This document shows positions 32,529-43,338 of a stretch of 64,000 nucleotides of DNA, piece after piece. Within the stretch, counting starts at the first letter, position 1, and the number at the start of each line of letters is the position of its first letter. Source of the stretch: Glebionis coronaria (Eukaryota; Streptophyta; Magnoliopsida; Asterales; Asteraceae). The position numbers and the translations under genes were made by a program. Under the pieces are notes generated by a model. That model was given only the letters and a program-made list of their open reading frames with translations, was not told the DNA's origin and searched no databases. The stretch is taken from assembly GCA_025667525.1 (NCBI GenBank), contig CM046876.1, positions 16,293,320-16,357,319 of the forward strand. Reading direction: 5' to 3'.

Positions 32529-32554
32529 CACTTAGCAAACATGATTTTTTACAG

Positions 32555-32841
32555 CTTCTATATTTAGATTCTATAAAGTGAGCGGTTTCCTATTATTCGC
32601 TCGAGGCCAGCTATTCGTGATTGGGGTACAAGATTTATGACTAGCTTCTAAACCATTGAATTAGATGAAGATGTTATGGTCAAATTAGAATTGCATGGAG
32701 AGTTGACTATGTCCAAAGCAAAACAAAGTGAGGATTTTCACCGTAAAGCAGCAGAAACTCAGGATCTGATAGTGTTGTGCCTCTGGATCGTGATGTTGTG
32801 CCTCTGGATTGTGATAGTGTTGTGCCTCCTACTGACAAATG
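32555..32841 (+). pseudogene. Element D exon 2
   Basis: It follows a TTTTTTACAG acceptor and continues the protein with LLYLDSIK, then, after a one-base shift, RFPIIRSRPAIRDWGTRF, the expected continuation of the preceding domain. The rest includes a short internal duplication of GTTGTGCCTCTGGATCGTGAT. It ends near AAATG/GTTAGA. The frame is broken. Confidence 0.5.
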
Positions 32842-32898
32842 GTTAGAATTAGCTTATTTTTATGTTTTTATTTTTATGCTTTTATTATAATCATATGT

Positions 32899-33052
32899 TT
32901 AGACAGTGACTCATATATGAGTTAGTGACTCATATATGAGTTAGTGACTCATACTTATGTATGAGTTACATGACTCATAGAGTCTTACACGACTCATGTA
33001 TGAGTCACTGTGACTCATATATGATTTTTCATTACTCATATATGATTTTTCA
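32899..33052. repeat. TGACTCA/TGAGTCA cluster 3 (intron 2)
   Basis: Six exact heptamers plus several one-base variants (ATGAGTTA, CGACTCA), all inside the inferred intron 32842-33064. Confidence 0.9.
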
Positions 33053-33064
33053 TTTTATATACAG

Positions 33065-33352
33065 AACATGTTGAAGAATGTTGAAGAAAAGCTCTCTCAT
33101 ATCTAGAGAAAAGATTAAACTTGAAACAATGTTAAAGAATGCCAACACACAATTTCCTAATGACGAAGATCTTCAAGTGTTATTCGATAGATATAAAGGA
33201 GTTTTCGTCAATTCTATTTTGTTTGAAGATATTGGTGTTGCTTCTAAGAATGTTGATCTTGATGTTAATCAAGATGTTGTGAACGAAGATGTTTACTTGA
33301 TGAACATGGTTACGATATGTGGATTAATGAAAACATTGATTGGTTTAGAGAG
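33065..33352 (+). pseudogene. Element D exon 3
   Basis: After TATATACAG it encodes a charged segment (REKIKLETMLKNANTQFPND, then IGVASKNVDLDVNQDVVNED) with no recognised domain. It is bounded on the right by AG/GTGATG. It fits the linker usually found before a Ulp1 domain, but that is inference. Confidence 0.4.
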
Positions 33353-33426
33353 GTGATGGATCTTATTGTAGATATCTATCTTAATGTATTGTGTTAACCC
33401 TTTATTATTTTTTAATAATTTAGTTT

Positions 33427-33545
33427 CTCATTAAATGAGTCACCATGAATCATATATGAGTGAAGGTGACTCACACATGAGTCATGATGACTCATACATG
33501 AGTCACTAACACCATCATAGTTATTCAACATATGTGAGTCGTTAT
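33427..33545. repeat. TGACTCA/TGAGTCA cluster 4 (intron 3)
   Basis: Five exact heptamers with facing orientation, between exon 3 and the frame starting near 33573. Confidence 0.9.
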
Positions 33546-33572
33546 TAAAGTTTTTGTAATATTCAAGAGGAT

Positions 33573-33836
33573 ATGTTTTTTGGGCTTCCGAATGGTGAGC
33601 CATGTAATGATGATGATGTGCCTCCAGTTGATGTTGTGTTTGCAGTTAATGATGACGTTGTGCGTCCTGGCACTCCCCAAAAAGTGGTAAGCCGTTCATC
33701 TCCACGGAAGAAACTTTCTAAGCCATGTTACTTGCCTTCTCCTTTTATGAATCAGAATTCTAATATTGGGACTAAGCTTTATAGGGTTGAATTTGTCTTA
33801 GGTAATTCTTTATTTGCGATGGAAGGCGAAAAATAG
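33573..33836 (+). pseudogene. Element D exon 4, cut by element C
   Basis: An 87-codon frame with VVFAVNDDVVRPGTPQKV, a basic patch SSPRKKLSKPCYLPSPF and a final NSLFAMEGEK. The patch followed by SPF and a short conserved stretch is typical of the segment just before the catalytic region of Ulp1-like transposon proteins (memory). The catalytic domain itself is not in the window, because element C begins at 34022. Confidence 0.42.
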
Positions 33837-34021
33837 TAAGTATACTTTTTTTTTCCTTTTTCATCTTTTAACTCTATATTATGAAAACTCGATTTTCCAT
33901 TAATTAAGTCGAAAACATTTGGTGTTTCTAAAATGATATTAGGCACACTAAAAATCCTCATTTAAGTCATGGGTATTTGGAGGGGGATTTTGAAATAAAA
34001 TCTCAAAGCGATGGTCAACAT

Positions 34022-34526
34022 TGTTGGGAATAAAATTAGCTAAGTCACTGGGACGCTGACAAGAAGAACTTGGACGCTAACAAGAGTAAAAGAGGCGCTG
34101 ACAGATGAGTACTAACAAAGCATATTTGAGCACTGACAAGAAGAAGTTCAACCACTGATAGAATTCTTAGCCTACACGTTTTGTAATTCCAGTAAAGATA
34201 TGTTCAATATTGTATTTCTTATGTTTATCTTTACCTAGAATAGTTGATAGGTAGACCTTTGTATACGACTCCTTGTGTTATAAAAGGAGGGCGTAGGGTT
34301 CATAGTTATATATAAGTTCTTACAAGTTTCAAAACTTTCATTGTACGCAAGTTCTTAATATTAATCAAAGTGAAAGTTTCGGTTACATTGTTTTGCTTTG
34401 TTCTTTGTTCTAAGTGTTAATTCTGCATAACACTTAGATTGTTAAATACACAAAGTTTCTCTACGTGTTAATCTTGATTCAATCTCGTTTAACACAAAGC
34501 TAATCGATCTAAGTTTGGGATCAACA
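34022..34526 (+). repeat. 5' LTR of element C
   Basis: This 505-bp LTR starts TGTTGGGAATAAAATT and ends GGGATCAACA two bases before the PBS. A TATAAAAGG box lies at 34279-34287, and U3 holds six GCTGACA-like boxes at 34053-34160. Left flank AACAT (34017-34021) is the candidate target duplication. Confidence 0.85.
34053..34160 (+). repeat. GCTGACA box cluster 1 (LTR U3), six boxes
   Basis: CTGACA/CTAACA cores start at 34056, 34077, 34098, 34112, 34133 and 34154. Spacings are 21, 21, 14, 21 and 21 bp. The cluster is about 120 bp upstream of the TATA box. Confidence 0.92.
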
Positions 34527-34528
34527 AG

Positions 34529-34540
34529 TGGTATCAGAGC
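34529..34540 (+). other. Primer-binding site of element C
   Basis: TGGTATCAGAGC, complementary to the initiator Met-tRNA 3' end, two bases after the LTR. Confidence 0.95.
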
Positions 34541-34607
34541 TTGTTGAGGAACTTTGATCTAAAAGAATAGTAAACCTTAAATCACTAGAAACCCTAAACC
34601 AAACAAG

Positions 34608-36270
34608 TTGTCTACCTCAGAATCTTCATCCTCATCAAATCACAACCTTAAAATCCCTATGCTCGACCCTAAGAACTTTAAACAATGGAAGTTCAATTTT
34701 GAATAGTATCTTCAAGTCAATGACTATGCTCTTTGGGAAGTCACTGAATATGGCAATCAATTTGATAAAGCGGCTAAGATTCAGGCTGCTATTTTAGCAC
34801 GAAGTACAGCTGGACAAACTGGCGATGCTCTTAACGAAAGACCTAAAGATGGAAGAGCTGTCTCAGGGGCTGAGATAGCCTTGAGAAAGAATGATATGAA
34901 GACCTTGAACATTCTTAAACTTTCCTTGGGTCCAAAGAACCAACACAAATACAAAAGCTATGAATCTGCTAAAAATCATTGGGCAGCCCTTCAAGTTACC
35001 TATGGTGGTAATGATGATACAACCAAAGAAAGGAAGAAGCAACTGTTGAGTAAATATGCAGTGTTTAAGGCTCATCCCAATGAGAAGCTAAGTGAGGTAA
35101 GAAGTAGGCTTAAAGACATCACTAGCAAGTTGGCTTTTATGGGAACAGAACTTAAAGATGCTGATATCATTGCTACATTCCTTGGAGGTCTTGGTGATGC
35201 ATGGAAAATTGAAGCCAGATCAATTGTTGCTACTAATGCCCATAAGAGTGCAAATTTTGATGATATCTACAATAAGCTAAAAATTGTAGAGAATGAGACC
35301 TTACTTGAACATGGGAATAAGTCAACATCTGGAAACATGGCCTTCTTCTCACATAGTGACTCTCAAGCCATTGACAAAGATTCATATGTTAATGGATTGA
35401 ATGTACATCCTGTTACTGGATCAACACTTGTCAGCGGTGGATCGACTTTTGTCATCGGCTCAAATTTGGACGCTTACACATACAATGTTGGATCACCAAG
35501 TCTTAAACCTACTAGTATTGATTTGGATACAGTATGTGCATACATTGCTGCATTGCCCAATGGTTCCTTAGTTACCTATGAAGATCTAGCGCAAATCAGT
35601 GATGCTGATCTAGAAGAGATGGATATCAAGTTGAATATGGCACTTGCAAGCATAAGGTCCAATAGATGGAACAGGAGGTTTGGTAGAAAGATGACTTTTA
35701 ATGGAAAAGACAGCTGAATTTGACAAATCTAAAGTTGAATCCTATAATTGTCATAGGATGGGATACTTCATGAGAGAGTGTAGATCTCCACGAAGTGATA
35801 ATGCTGGAAAGAAGTCAAGACAGATGGTTACTATTAAGGATGCTGAGCCAAAGGCTATGGTTGCCATGCAAGGTATTGATGGCATTGGATGGGACTGGAG
35901 CTTTATGGCAGATGATGTGGTATAAAATCAAGCTTTGATGGCTGAAAAGGAAGAGGAAAAGAACTTTCACTTTGCTCTCATGTCAAACTCCTCCTCTTCA
36001 TCAGATAATGAGGTATATGATGATGCCTTTTGTAGTGAAGGTTGCAGGTTAAACACTGAAAAACATAACAAAGAAATTTTAAAATTAAAATCAGATGTTC
36101 TTGATGTAGAAGTTAGACTTGCAAACTATAAAAGAGGGCTTGCATAATCTGATGGAATGGTATAGGAATATAAGAAAATGGAATTTGACCTAAAAGATCA
36201 AATTAATGTTTTAACTAGAGATCTGAGAGTCAGTAATGAAGCTAGGGAGTCTTTAATGAAATGTAAAGAT
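34608..36270 (+). pseudogene. Element C Gag, N-terminal part, broken
   Basis: The expected start codon is TTG at 34608 (ATG changed). The frame runs through DPKNFKQWKFNF, has a TAG at about 34706, and is then open from 34881 to 35717 with the copia Gag core (KNHWAALQVTYGG, LSEVRSRLKDITSKLAFMG, FLGGLGDAWKIEARS). A shift near 35710 leads to a degenerate zinc knuckle (YNCHRMGYFMREC, lacking the first Cys and the His). A coiled-coil tail with an acidic Ser-rich segment follows (35935-36147). B2 interrupts it at 36270. It would form the particle and bind RNA; it is inactive now. Confidence 0.82.
35429..35480 (-). repeat. GCTGACA box cluster 2 (in gag), inverted
   Basis: TGTCAGCG at 35429 and TGTCATCG at 35450 are reverse-complement boxes 21 bp apart. 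GACGCTTACA at about 35469 is a forward variant. All lie in gag sequence. Confidence 0.65.
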
Positions 36271-37494
36271 TGTTAATGCAATAATGCCTAAAAACGTTAC
36301 TTACATTTTTCGGTCTCGCTTAGTTTTGATTACGACAATATGTAAAAACAAGCAATTACGAAAACAACGAAAAAAATGAATTCTTGAGTTCAAGTATTTT
36401 TCATTTTACCCATTTTCACTTAAGGTATGGATAAACAAGTACTAACCTTAATCAAGTGATCAAGTGATTTAATATTTTCTTAAAACTCACTTTTTATTAA
36501 GTGTGACAAGTTTTTATTAAACTTTCTTTTTAATAAAATGTTTTATTAAATTAATTATTTGAAAATTTGAAAATGGCATATTCTTATTTGGTTAGGAATA
36601 TTCTAACAGAATATTTTTTAAACCAGATATGACCTCCACCACTAAAGGACAAAAAGGGAGCGGAGTCTAGTCCAGTGGTACCTTAGCTCCTAGGCGGTTC
36701 CTTATCGATAAGGTACCGCGGGCTAAGATAAGGAACCGCGGGCAGATATAGCCGTTGGCCCTTTGTCCTATAAATAGTGGACCATTCTCAGCTTTTCAAT
36801 TCACCTCTTTTGCACATCTATTTCCAGATTCAAACACTCTTCTTTAATCACTCAAATCTTTGATCATTTATTTGATTACTACTTGTTTAAGAAGTGAATC
36901 TTGTTCTTCCAACCCTTCCTCTCCAAGTGCAAAGAGAAGAACACTATCCGTGTGAAGTGTTGAGTCCACCACCAAATATCCATTGAGGATCTAATTTTAT
37001 ACATTTGTAGTTGTGTCATAGTTGTGAAGATCCAACTAGTTGTGTCTATTTGGAAGTTGTGTATGTACTAAGTATAGTTGTGTAGATTGGTCCTAGCTAC
37101 GATTAGGCTCGACTTTTAGCTTAGAGTCGGAAATTGGTTAAGCGACGTGTACGGTTTTATCCACCATAAGGAGCTTGTTGTGTAGTGAACTCTCGAGTAA
37201 GGATTACTCGAGGAGTGGAGTAGGAACGAGGAGTGAGCTTCGTTGCCGAACCACTATAAATCCTTGGTGTTCGATTTGACCTTTCTTTACCCTTAACTCT
37301 TTACATTCTTTATTCTTTGTGCATATATTTTTGTTAGTATTAGTTTAGTTACACTATCATTGTTCATATTGTGCACAAGAAGATTTCACATATTTCCTCA
37401 AGCCTAAGTTTTTGAAAAAGGATTTTTTGAAAACTACAATTTAACAAGTAAATATAAGAAACTATTCAACCCCCCCCCCCTTCTAGTTTCTACA
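36271..37494 (+). repeat. 5' LTR of B2
   Basis: 1224 bp, TGTTAATGCA...TTCTAGTTTCTACA. It contains GGTTCC module 5, a TATAAATA box at 36769-36776 and a poly-C run of ten just before its end. Confidence 0.95.
36672..36745. repeat. GGTTCC module 5 (B2 5' LTR)
   Basis: Boxes GGTACC (36677), GGTTCC (36696), GGTACC (36712) and GGAACC (36732), with GGTTCCTTATCGATAAGG at the centre. The module ends 23 bp before the TATA box. Confidence 0.95.
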
Positions 37495-37496
37495 AT

Positions 37497-37507
37497 TGGT
37501 ATCAGAG
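37497..37507 (+). other. Primer-binding site of B2
   Basis: TGGTATCAGAG two bases after the 5' LTR, matching initiator Met-tRNA for 11 nt. Confidence 0.92.
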
Positions 37508-37561
37508 AAGGTTGCTCAAGAATTTTTAAAGTATATTGTATTTTATAACTTGAATCAATCT

Positions 37562-39601
37562 ATGGATTCCAACAAATACCTAGAAGGGCAATCTATGCAA
37601 AGACCACCACTTTTTGAAACCGATAGTTTTATATATTGGAAAAATAGATTTGAAACTTATGTGAAATCAAAAGATTTAGATCTTTGGCATGTTATTACCA
37701 ATGGTGATTTTTTACCTTATCAATTTAATGAAGTTTCTAAAACAAAAGAATTGGTCACTTTTGACAAAGCTAATGACGATACTAAAAAGAAACTTTCAAA
37801 AAATAATGAGGCTAAAATGGTGATTTATAATGCTTTACCTAAGAAAGAGTATGAAAGGATTTTTATGTGTGAAACCGCTAAAGATATTTGGAACACTCTT
37901 TTAGTAACCCACCAAGGTAATAGCCAAGTCAAAGAAAGCAAAATCGATCTTCTTGTCCAACAATATGAACAATTTGTCATCTTAGAAGATGAAACTATTG
38001 ATAGTGCATTTGCTAGGTTTAACACCATTATTACTAGTCTAAAAGCACTTGATGAAGGTTTATCTAGCAAGAACAATGTTAGGAAGTTCCTAAGGGCTCT
38101 ACATCCAAAGTGGAGAGCAAAAGTCACGACGATTGAAGAATCAAAAGATCTCTCAACTTTATCACTCGATGAACTCATAGGCAACTTGAAGGTTCATGTG
38201 AAGATAATTTTAAAGGACTCGGAATTAGTGAAAACCAAGAGTGAAAGGAATTCTCTTGCACTTAAAGCCAAGAAGGCACAAAGTAACCATGATAGTTCCT
38301 CGGAAAGCGATGACGAGGAGTATGCATTGGCGGTGAGAGATTTCAAGAAGTTTTTAAGAGACGAGGTCAACACGTTAGGCAACCCAACAATGACAAGAAA
38401 CCATTCTCAAAGGATCGTTTCGTCAAGAACGAAAAAAGGTGAGAGGAATTGCTTTAGATGTGGTGATCCAAATCACTTCATTGGTGATTGTCTAAAGCCC
38501 TCTCGCGATAAGAATCACACGGCGTTCGTTAGTGGCTCTTGGAGCGATAGCGGTGAAGATGATGATGACAACCCCAAAGAGGAGAAATGTCTTATGGCTC
38601 ACACTTCTAAAGAGGTACATTCCGAAACCGAATATTATAGCAATGATAGCTACACTTTTGATGATATTAAATTTGAAGGCAAATATGATAGTTTACACAA
38701 ACTTAGTCTTAAATTCATAGAAAAGAATAAAACCTTAAAATCAACCAAAACTAAGCTTGAAAATGAGATCAATGAACTTAGGGAGAAATTGGCAATACTT
38801 GAGAAAAATAAAGAAGTGGATTTAGGTTGCTTAAGTTGTGAGAAACTTAGAATAGAAAATGAAGATCTCAAGAGAACCTCCATTAAATTGGAAAAGTTCA
38901 TGAAAGGTACTAGTGCACTTGATGATATGTTAAACAAACAAGTTCATTCAAAGGAAAGATTTGGTGTAGTTTTTAACTCAAATGAAGCCTCAACTAGTGA
39001 ACCTAAACAAGTCAGATTTTCACAAAAATCACCCACTGTACGCGGTCCCAGATTGTATGGGGCGGTTCCTTATCACTATGGAACCGCCGCCATAGATAAG
39101 GTACCGCGGCCAGAAGATGAGTTTTGTGAAAATCATGAACTTTCTAAAAAATCAAAATCAGGTGAAAAACCAAAGCATCTTATTGTTAATAAGGTAAAAT
39201 TACCCATACTTGACGACAATGCTATTGATAAGTTCTACAAGCCATTAAGTAAACCTCTCATGGGAAATAGAAGTTTATCAAGACCATCTTCTACTCCACC
39301 TAGAATACGGAATGAGTCTAAGCCTAGAAGTAGAATGACAACGCCTAGAAGAGATAATCAAAACAATTCACGATCTAGAAGTAAAACCCCAACACCTAGA
39401 AGAAATGATCATAACTCTAAACCTAGATCAAATACACCCAGGAGAAATAACGAACAACAAAATGGTTATATGAATTACTATCCTCCTCTATTTTGTTCCA
39501 CATGGGGAACCCCTCCTTCATTCATGCATCCCAACCAAATGCAAGGGATGTTTGGAACTAACAATTTTGGACCCATGAGATATTGGGGACCAAATGTTTG
39601 A
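37562..39601 (+). CDS. B2 Gag (679 aa), intact
   Basis: The first ATG is at 37562; the frame is open further back only through a TTG that overlaps the PBS. Residues about 15-215 are the copia Gag core (FIYWKNRFETYV, IWNTLLVTHQGN, FARFNTIITSLKALDEG, LRALHPKWRAKVT). An acidic patch (SSESDDEEYA) precedes the CCHC knuckle CFRCGDPNHFIGDC near residue 297. A coiled coil covers about 375-460. Residues about 492-517 are encoded by GGTTCC module 6. The tail from about 570 has SR/TP-rich repeats (RSRSKTPTPRR). Stop at 39599. Gag assembles the particle and packages RNA; a large Gag with a basic extension is usual for Sireviruses. The complete frame contrasts with the broken pol. Confidence 0.9.
   Translation: MDSNKYLEGQSMQRPPLFETDSFIYWKNRFETYVKSKDLDLWHVITNGDFLPYQFNEVSKTKELVTFDKANDDTKKKLSKNNEAKMVIYNALPKKEYERIFMCETAKDIWNTLLVTHQGNSQVKESKIDLLVQQYEQFVILEDETIDSAFARFNTIITSLKALDEGLSSKNNVRKFLRALHPKWRAKVTTIEESKDLSTLSLDELIGNLKVHVKIILKDSELVKTKSERNSLALKAKKAQSNHDSSSESDDEEYALAVRDFKKFLRDEVNTLGNPTMTRNHSQRIVSSRTKKGERNCFRCGDPNHFIGDCLKPSRDKNHTAFVSGSWSDSGEDDDDNPKEEKCLMAHTSKEVHSETEYYSNDSYTFDDIKFEGKYDSLHKLSLKFIEKNKTLKSTKTKLENEINELREKLAILEKNKEVDLGCLSCEKLRIENEDLKRTSIKLEKFMKGTSALDDMLNKQVHSKERFGVVFNSNEASTSEPKQVRFSQKSPTVRGPRLYGAVPYHYGTAAIDKVPRPEDEFCENHELSKKSKSGEKPKHLIVNKVKLPILDDNAIDKFYKPLSKPLMGNRSLSRPSSTPPRIRNESKPRSRMTTPRRDNQNNSRSRSKTPTPRRNDHNSKPRSNTPRRNNEQQNGYMNYYPPLFCSTWGTPPSFMHPNQMQGMFGTNNFGPMRYWGPNV
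39036..39113 (+). repeat. GGTTCC module 6, translated within Gag
   Basis: Starts CTGTACGCGGTCCC, has GGCGGTTCCTTATCACTATGG and GGAACCGCCGCC, and ends AAGGTACCGCGGCCAG. Its 78 bp are exactly 26 codons and keep the Gag frame open. It is about 515 bp upstream of the protease frame. Confidence 0.92.
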
Positions 39602-39627
39602 TCTTGTGTGTTGTTACCTAGATATGC

Positions 39628-42600
39628 TTGGGAATTGATTTGGAGCTCGATGAGTGGATTAAGGATAGTGGATGTTCTAAACACATGACGGGTAATCGAA
39701 GTTTGTTCTCGCATTACAAAGCATATAATGGAGGTAACGTCACATTCGCTAGTAGTCTACGTGGTAATATCACTGGCAAAGGTACGGTTTCTCTTGACTC
39801 TATGACCATTGAAAATGTTGAGCATGTAGATAACTTAGGGTTTAATCTTTTAAGTATAGGTCAAATTTCTGACAATAAGTGTAAGGTCATCTTTTCAGAA
39901 CATAACAGTGAAATCGTAAAATATGGAAAAGTCATTGGAAAAGGTGTTAGAAAGCATGGCTTTATGTCATTAAGGTTAATAAGAAGTCAAAAGACAACAT
40001 ATGTCTTGCGACTATAGATGATAGTTCTACTCTTTGGCATAGGAGATTAGGTCACGCTAATATGCGTTTAATTCAATCTTTAGTCTCTAAGGAGTTGGTA
40101 AGACACCTCCCCAAGATGAAGTTTGATAGTCACTTTTGTGATGCTTGCAAAGTTGGAAAGCAAGTTCACTCAAGTCACAAAGCCAAGAATTTGGTTTCGA
40201 CCTCTCGGTGCTTAGAGCTCCTACATATGGATCTTTTTGGACCTTCCGCCAAACGGAGTTATGGAGGTAACCTTTATACCCTAGTTATAGTTGATGACTA
40301 TTCTAGATTCACTTGGACTAGATTTTTGGCATCTAAGAATGAAGCTTTCGATCATTTCAAAATATTTAGTCGAAGAATTCAAAATCAAATAGGATGTCCA
40401 ATTGTCTCTATTAGGATGGATCATGGTAGGAAAATTGATAATGAAGTGAAATTTGGTGCCTTTTGTGAAGCTCATGGTATTACCCATAACTTCTCAGCTC
40501 CTCGCACTCCACAATCAAATGGGGTAGTTGAAAGGAAGAATAGGACTCTCCAAGAGATGAGTAGGACGATGCTAAACGAGCAATCTTTGCCTCAAAAGTT
40601 TTGGTGCAATGCCGTGGACACATCGACTTATATGCTCAACCGAATTCTTATTCGACCTTTCATAGGAAAGACCCCCTATGAGATTCGTAAAGGTAAGAAA
40701 CCCTCATTGGAATACTTTAGGGTGTTTGGAAGCAAGTGCTTTATCCTCAACACCAAAGACTACCTTACCAAGTTTGACCCAAAGTCTTACGAAGGTATCC
40801 TTTTAGGTTATTCCCAAACTAGCAAAGCCTACATTGTCCTAAATAGAACCTCGGGGGTTATTGAAGAATCACTCAACGTAACCTTTGATGAAACCCCTCC
40901 TTCACCCAAGACACCACCATTGGTTGATGATGACTTGGATGAATTAGAAGTAGTTAAAGCCAAAGAGGTTAGAAAAATAGGAGTTGAAGACCTTAGTGTT
41001 GAAAAGGAAGTAAACAGTAAGGAATCTAGGGATCATACTCTCAATAATGTCATTGGTGACTTAAATCAAAGGACCCTAAGATCTCAAGTCCAAAACCAAA
41101 GCAACTTCTTTTATTTTGTCTCCTTGATTGAACCAAAGAATGTTAAAGAAGCTTTGACGGATGAGAGTTGGGTCATTGCGATGCAAGGAGAATTGAATCA
41201 ATTCGTTGCCAATGATGTTTGGGAACTTGTTCCTCCACCTAGAAGTTCTACCATTATAGGAACCAAATGGGTATTTAGGAATAGGTTAGATGAGAATGGC
41301 GTTGTGTCTCGTAACAAGGCTAGACTTGTAGCTCAAGGCTATAATCAACAAGAAGGGATTGATATGACGATACATATGCACCGGTAGCTAGATTAGAATC
41401 CATTAGAATCCTCTTAGCCTACACTTGTGCCTTAGATTTTAAGCTTCAACAAATGGATGTAAAGAGTGCATTTCTTAACGGTTTGATCAATGAGGAGGTA
41501 TATGTGGCTCAACCTCCCGGCTTCATTGATTTTGAGAAACTGGATCATGTTTACAAGCTTAAGAAAGCACTTTATGGACTCAAACAAGCACCCAAATCTT
41601 GGTATGATAGACTTAAAGCATTTCTTGTTAAACATGAGTATACCATGGGGATGGTAGATAACACACTCTTTATAAAGAAGAAAGGTTCTCACCTCATAAT
41701 CGTACAAATATATGTTGATGACATTATATTTGGATCAACTTGTCAAGAATTGTGTGATGACTTTGCCAAAATCATGCATGATGAGTTTGAAATGAGTATG
41801 ATGGGAGAACTTAACTTCTTTTTAGGACTCCAAATTAAACAAATGGATGATGGTATTTTCTTTAGTCAATCTAAGTATGCTAAAGAAATGCTAAAGAAAT
41901 TTGGATTAGAAGAATCTAGACCAATGAAGACCCCAATGGCCTCGGATACTAAACTCACCGTAGATGATGATTGTGAGTCGGTAGACAACACCAAATATAG
42001 AGGTATGATTGGTAGTTTGTTGTACCTAACGGCAAGTCGACCAGATATCAAGTTTAGTGTTTGCCTTTGTGCTCGCTTCCAAGAGGCTCCCAAAACCGCT
42101 CACCTTGAAGTGGTTAAGCGTATCTTTCGATACATTAAAGGAACTATACATTTAGGATTATGGTATCCTAAAGGGACCGGCATAGAAACCATTGTCTACG
42201 CGGACTCGGATCATGCGGGAGACTATGTGGACCGGAAAAGCACTAGTGGAGTTTGTACCTTCATGGGTTGTTGTTTAACTTCTTGGTTCTCCAAGAAACA
42301 AACCGATCTTGCAATATCCACCACGGAAGCCGAGTATGTGAGTGCCGGAAAAGCATGCCAACAAGCTCTATGGATGAAGCAAGCGCTTGTTGATTATGGG
42401 ATTTCTCTTGATGATGTTCCCATCATGTGCGATAATAAAGGCGCTATAGACCTTAGCAAGAATCCCGTGCAACATTCGCGAACCAAACACATAGAAACTC
42501 GACACCATTTCCTTAGGGATAATGTTCAAAAGGGGAACATTTCAATTGAGAAGGTACCCTCCGAGGACAACTTAGCCGACATCTTCACTAAGCCACTTAA

Positions 42601-42658
42601 GAGGGAACCTTTTAATTACTTGCGTCTAGGTCTAGGACTAATGGAACGTCTTCCTTAA
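39628..42658 (+). pseudogene. B2 Pol: protease, integrase, RT, RNase H, two frameshifts
   Basis: Three frames make one Pol. 39628-40017 holds the aspartic protease WIKDSGCSKHMTG. After a shift near 39980, 40062-41387 holds the GAG-pre-integrase motif (LWHRRLGHANM, just upstream), HFCDACKVGKQ, and the integrase core with LLHMDLFGP, IRMDHGR and TPQSNGVVERKNRT, then the RT start ([33 protein letters not shown]). After a second shift at about 41362, 41453-42658 holds MDVKSAFLNG, ALYGLKQAPKSWYD, the catalytic IYVDDIIFG, and RNase H (YADSDHAGDYVDRKSTSG, TTEAEY, TKHIETRHHFLRD). The second integrase Asp motif reads MDHGR where DNGG is usual. It would copy and integrate the element, but the two one-base shifts inactivate it. 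Confidence 0.9.
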
Positions 42659-43112
42659 TTTCCTTTCTTTTTGTGTGTTTTCTTTTACCACTTTGAGTCA
42701 TTGAGTCTTCCAAACTCTTTTTGAAAAACCCTCTCTTCTCCTTTTCAAAATTCTCAAAGTCTCTTTCGAAAATGGTTGAGAAATTCGTTTGACATTGTTA
42801 ATTCAATCTAAAAACGATTTTTCATAGATTCTCGCTATTAATCTAGAGCTTACATAATTCATATGTATGATTCTCTCAAACATAGCAAGAACAAGATAGA
42901 ATCATGGAGGATCATTGTGTCATGACTTAAGGTCTTGTCTTACACACCTCCTACATCGATTTTTTTAATCCATGTATTTTGGTCAAATCTCTATTTGGTA
43001 AGTTTACATATGTTTTTTGTCTATCTTTGCTTTTAAGCATATCCCTATGATAAGTTAGACTAGAAAAATAAGATTTGCTGAAAAATCTTCCTCCAAACAC
43101 CAAACACTGCTT
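42659..43112 (+). other. Spacer between B2 pol and module 7
   Basis: Pyrimidine- and T-rich non-coding DNA; no ORF or motif seen. Confidence 0.6.
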
Positions 43113-43189
43113 CTGCAGGCGGTTCCATATGTGAACCGTGGTGCCTTATTGATAAGGTACCGCCAGCCTTGCTAAGGAACCGCCTACAG
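43113..43189. repeat. GGTTCC module 7
   Basis: Starts CTGCAGGCGGTTCC and ends GGAACCGCCTACAG. The ends are 14-bp inverted repeats with one mismatch. The inner part has GTGCCTTATTGATAAGGTAC. A CCTATTTAAACC block (about 43298) and the CxCC ATG (43339) follow. Confidence 0.95.
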
Positions 43190-43338
43190 TGCCTTCCTTT
43201 TTCGGGTTTTTCTCTGAAACTCCAGATTTGCTCCAACATTTTTTGAGAATCTTTGTTTCAAACCCTTTGACCCCCCCAAAATACCTTAAACCTTCCCTAT
43301 TTAAACCTTAAGCATTTTGCCATACTTCACATCCCAAA

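Larger units (their letters stand above)
30432..34021 (+). mobile_element. Element D: decayed multi-exon transposon-type gene
   Basis: Exons are inferred at 30804-32303, 32555-32841, 33065-33352 and about 33570-34021, with GT/AG borders between them. The encoded pieces resemble the plant-mobile-domain/Ulp1-like proteins carried by plant Mutator-like elements. The gene is cut on the left by element G and on the right by element C. Its introns, but not its exons, are filled with TGACTCA/TGAGTCA palindromes. The terminal inverted repeats of a MULE are not in the window, so class membership is inferred. Confidence 0.55.

Noticed and set aside
37470..37480. Poly-C run as a sequencing error
   Set aside because: It recurs at the same place in three independent LTR copies (20631, 37471, 45326) and so belongs to the LTR; only its exact length is uncertain.
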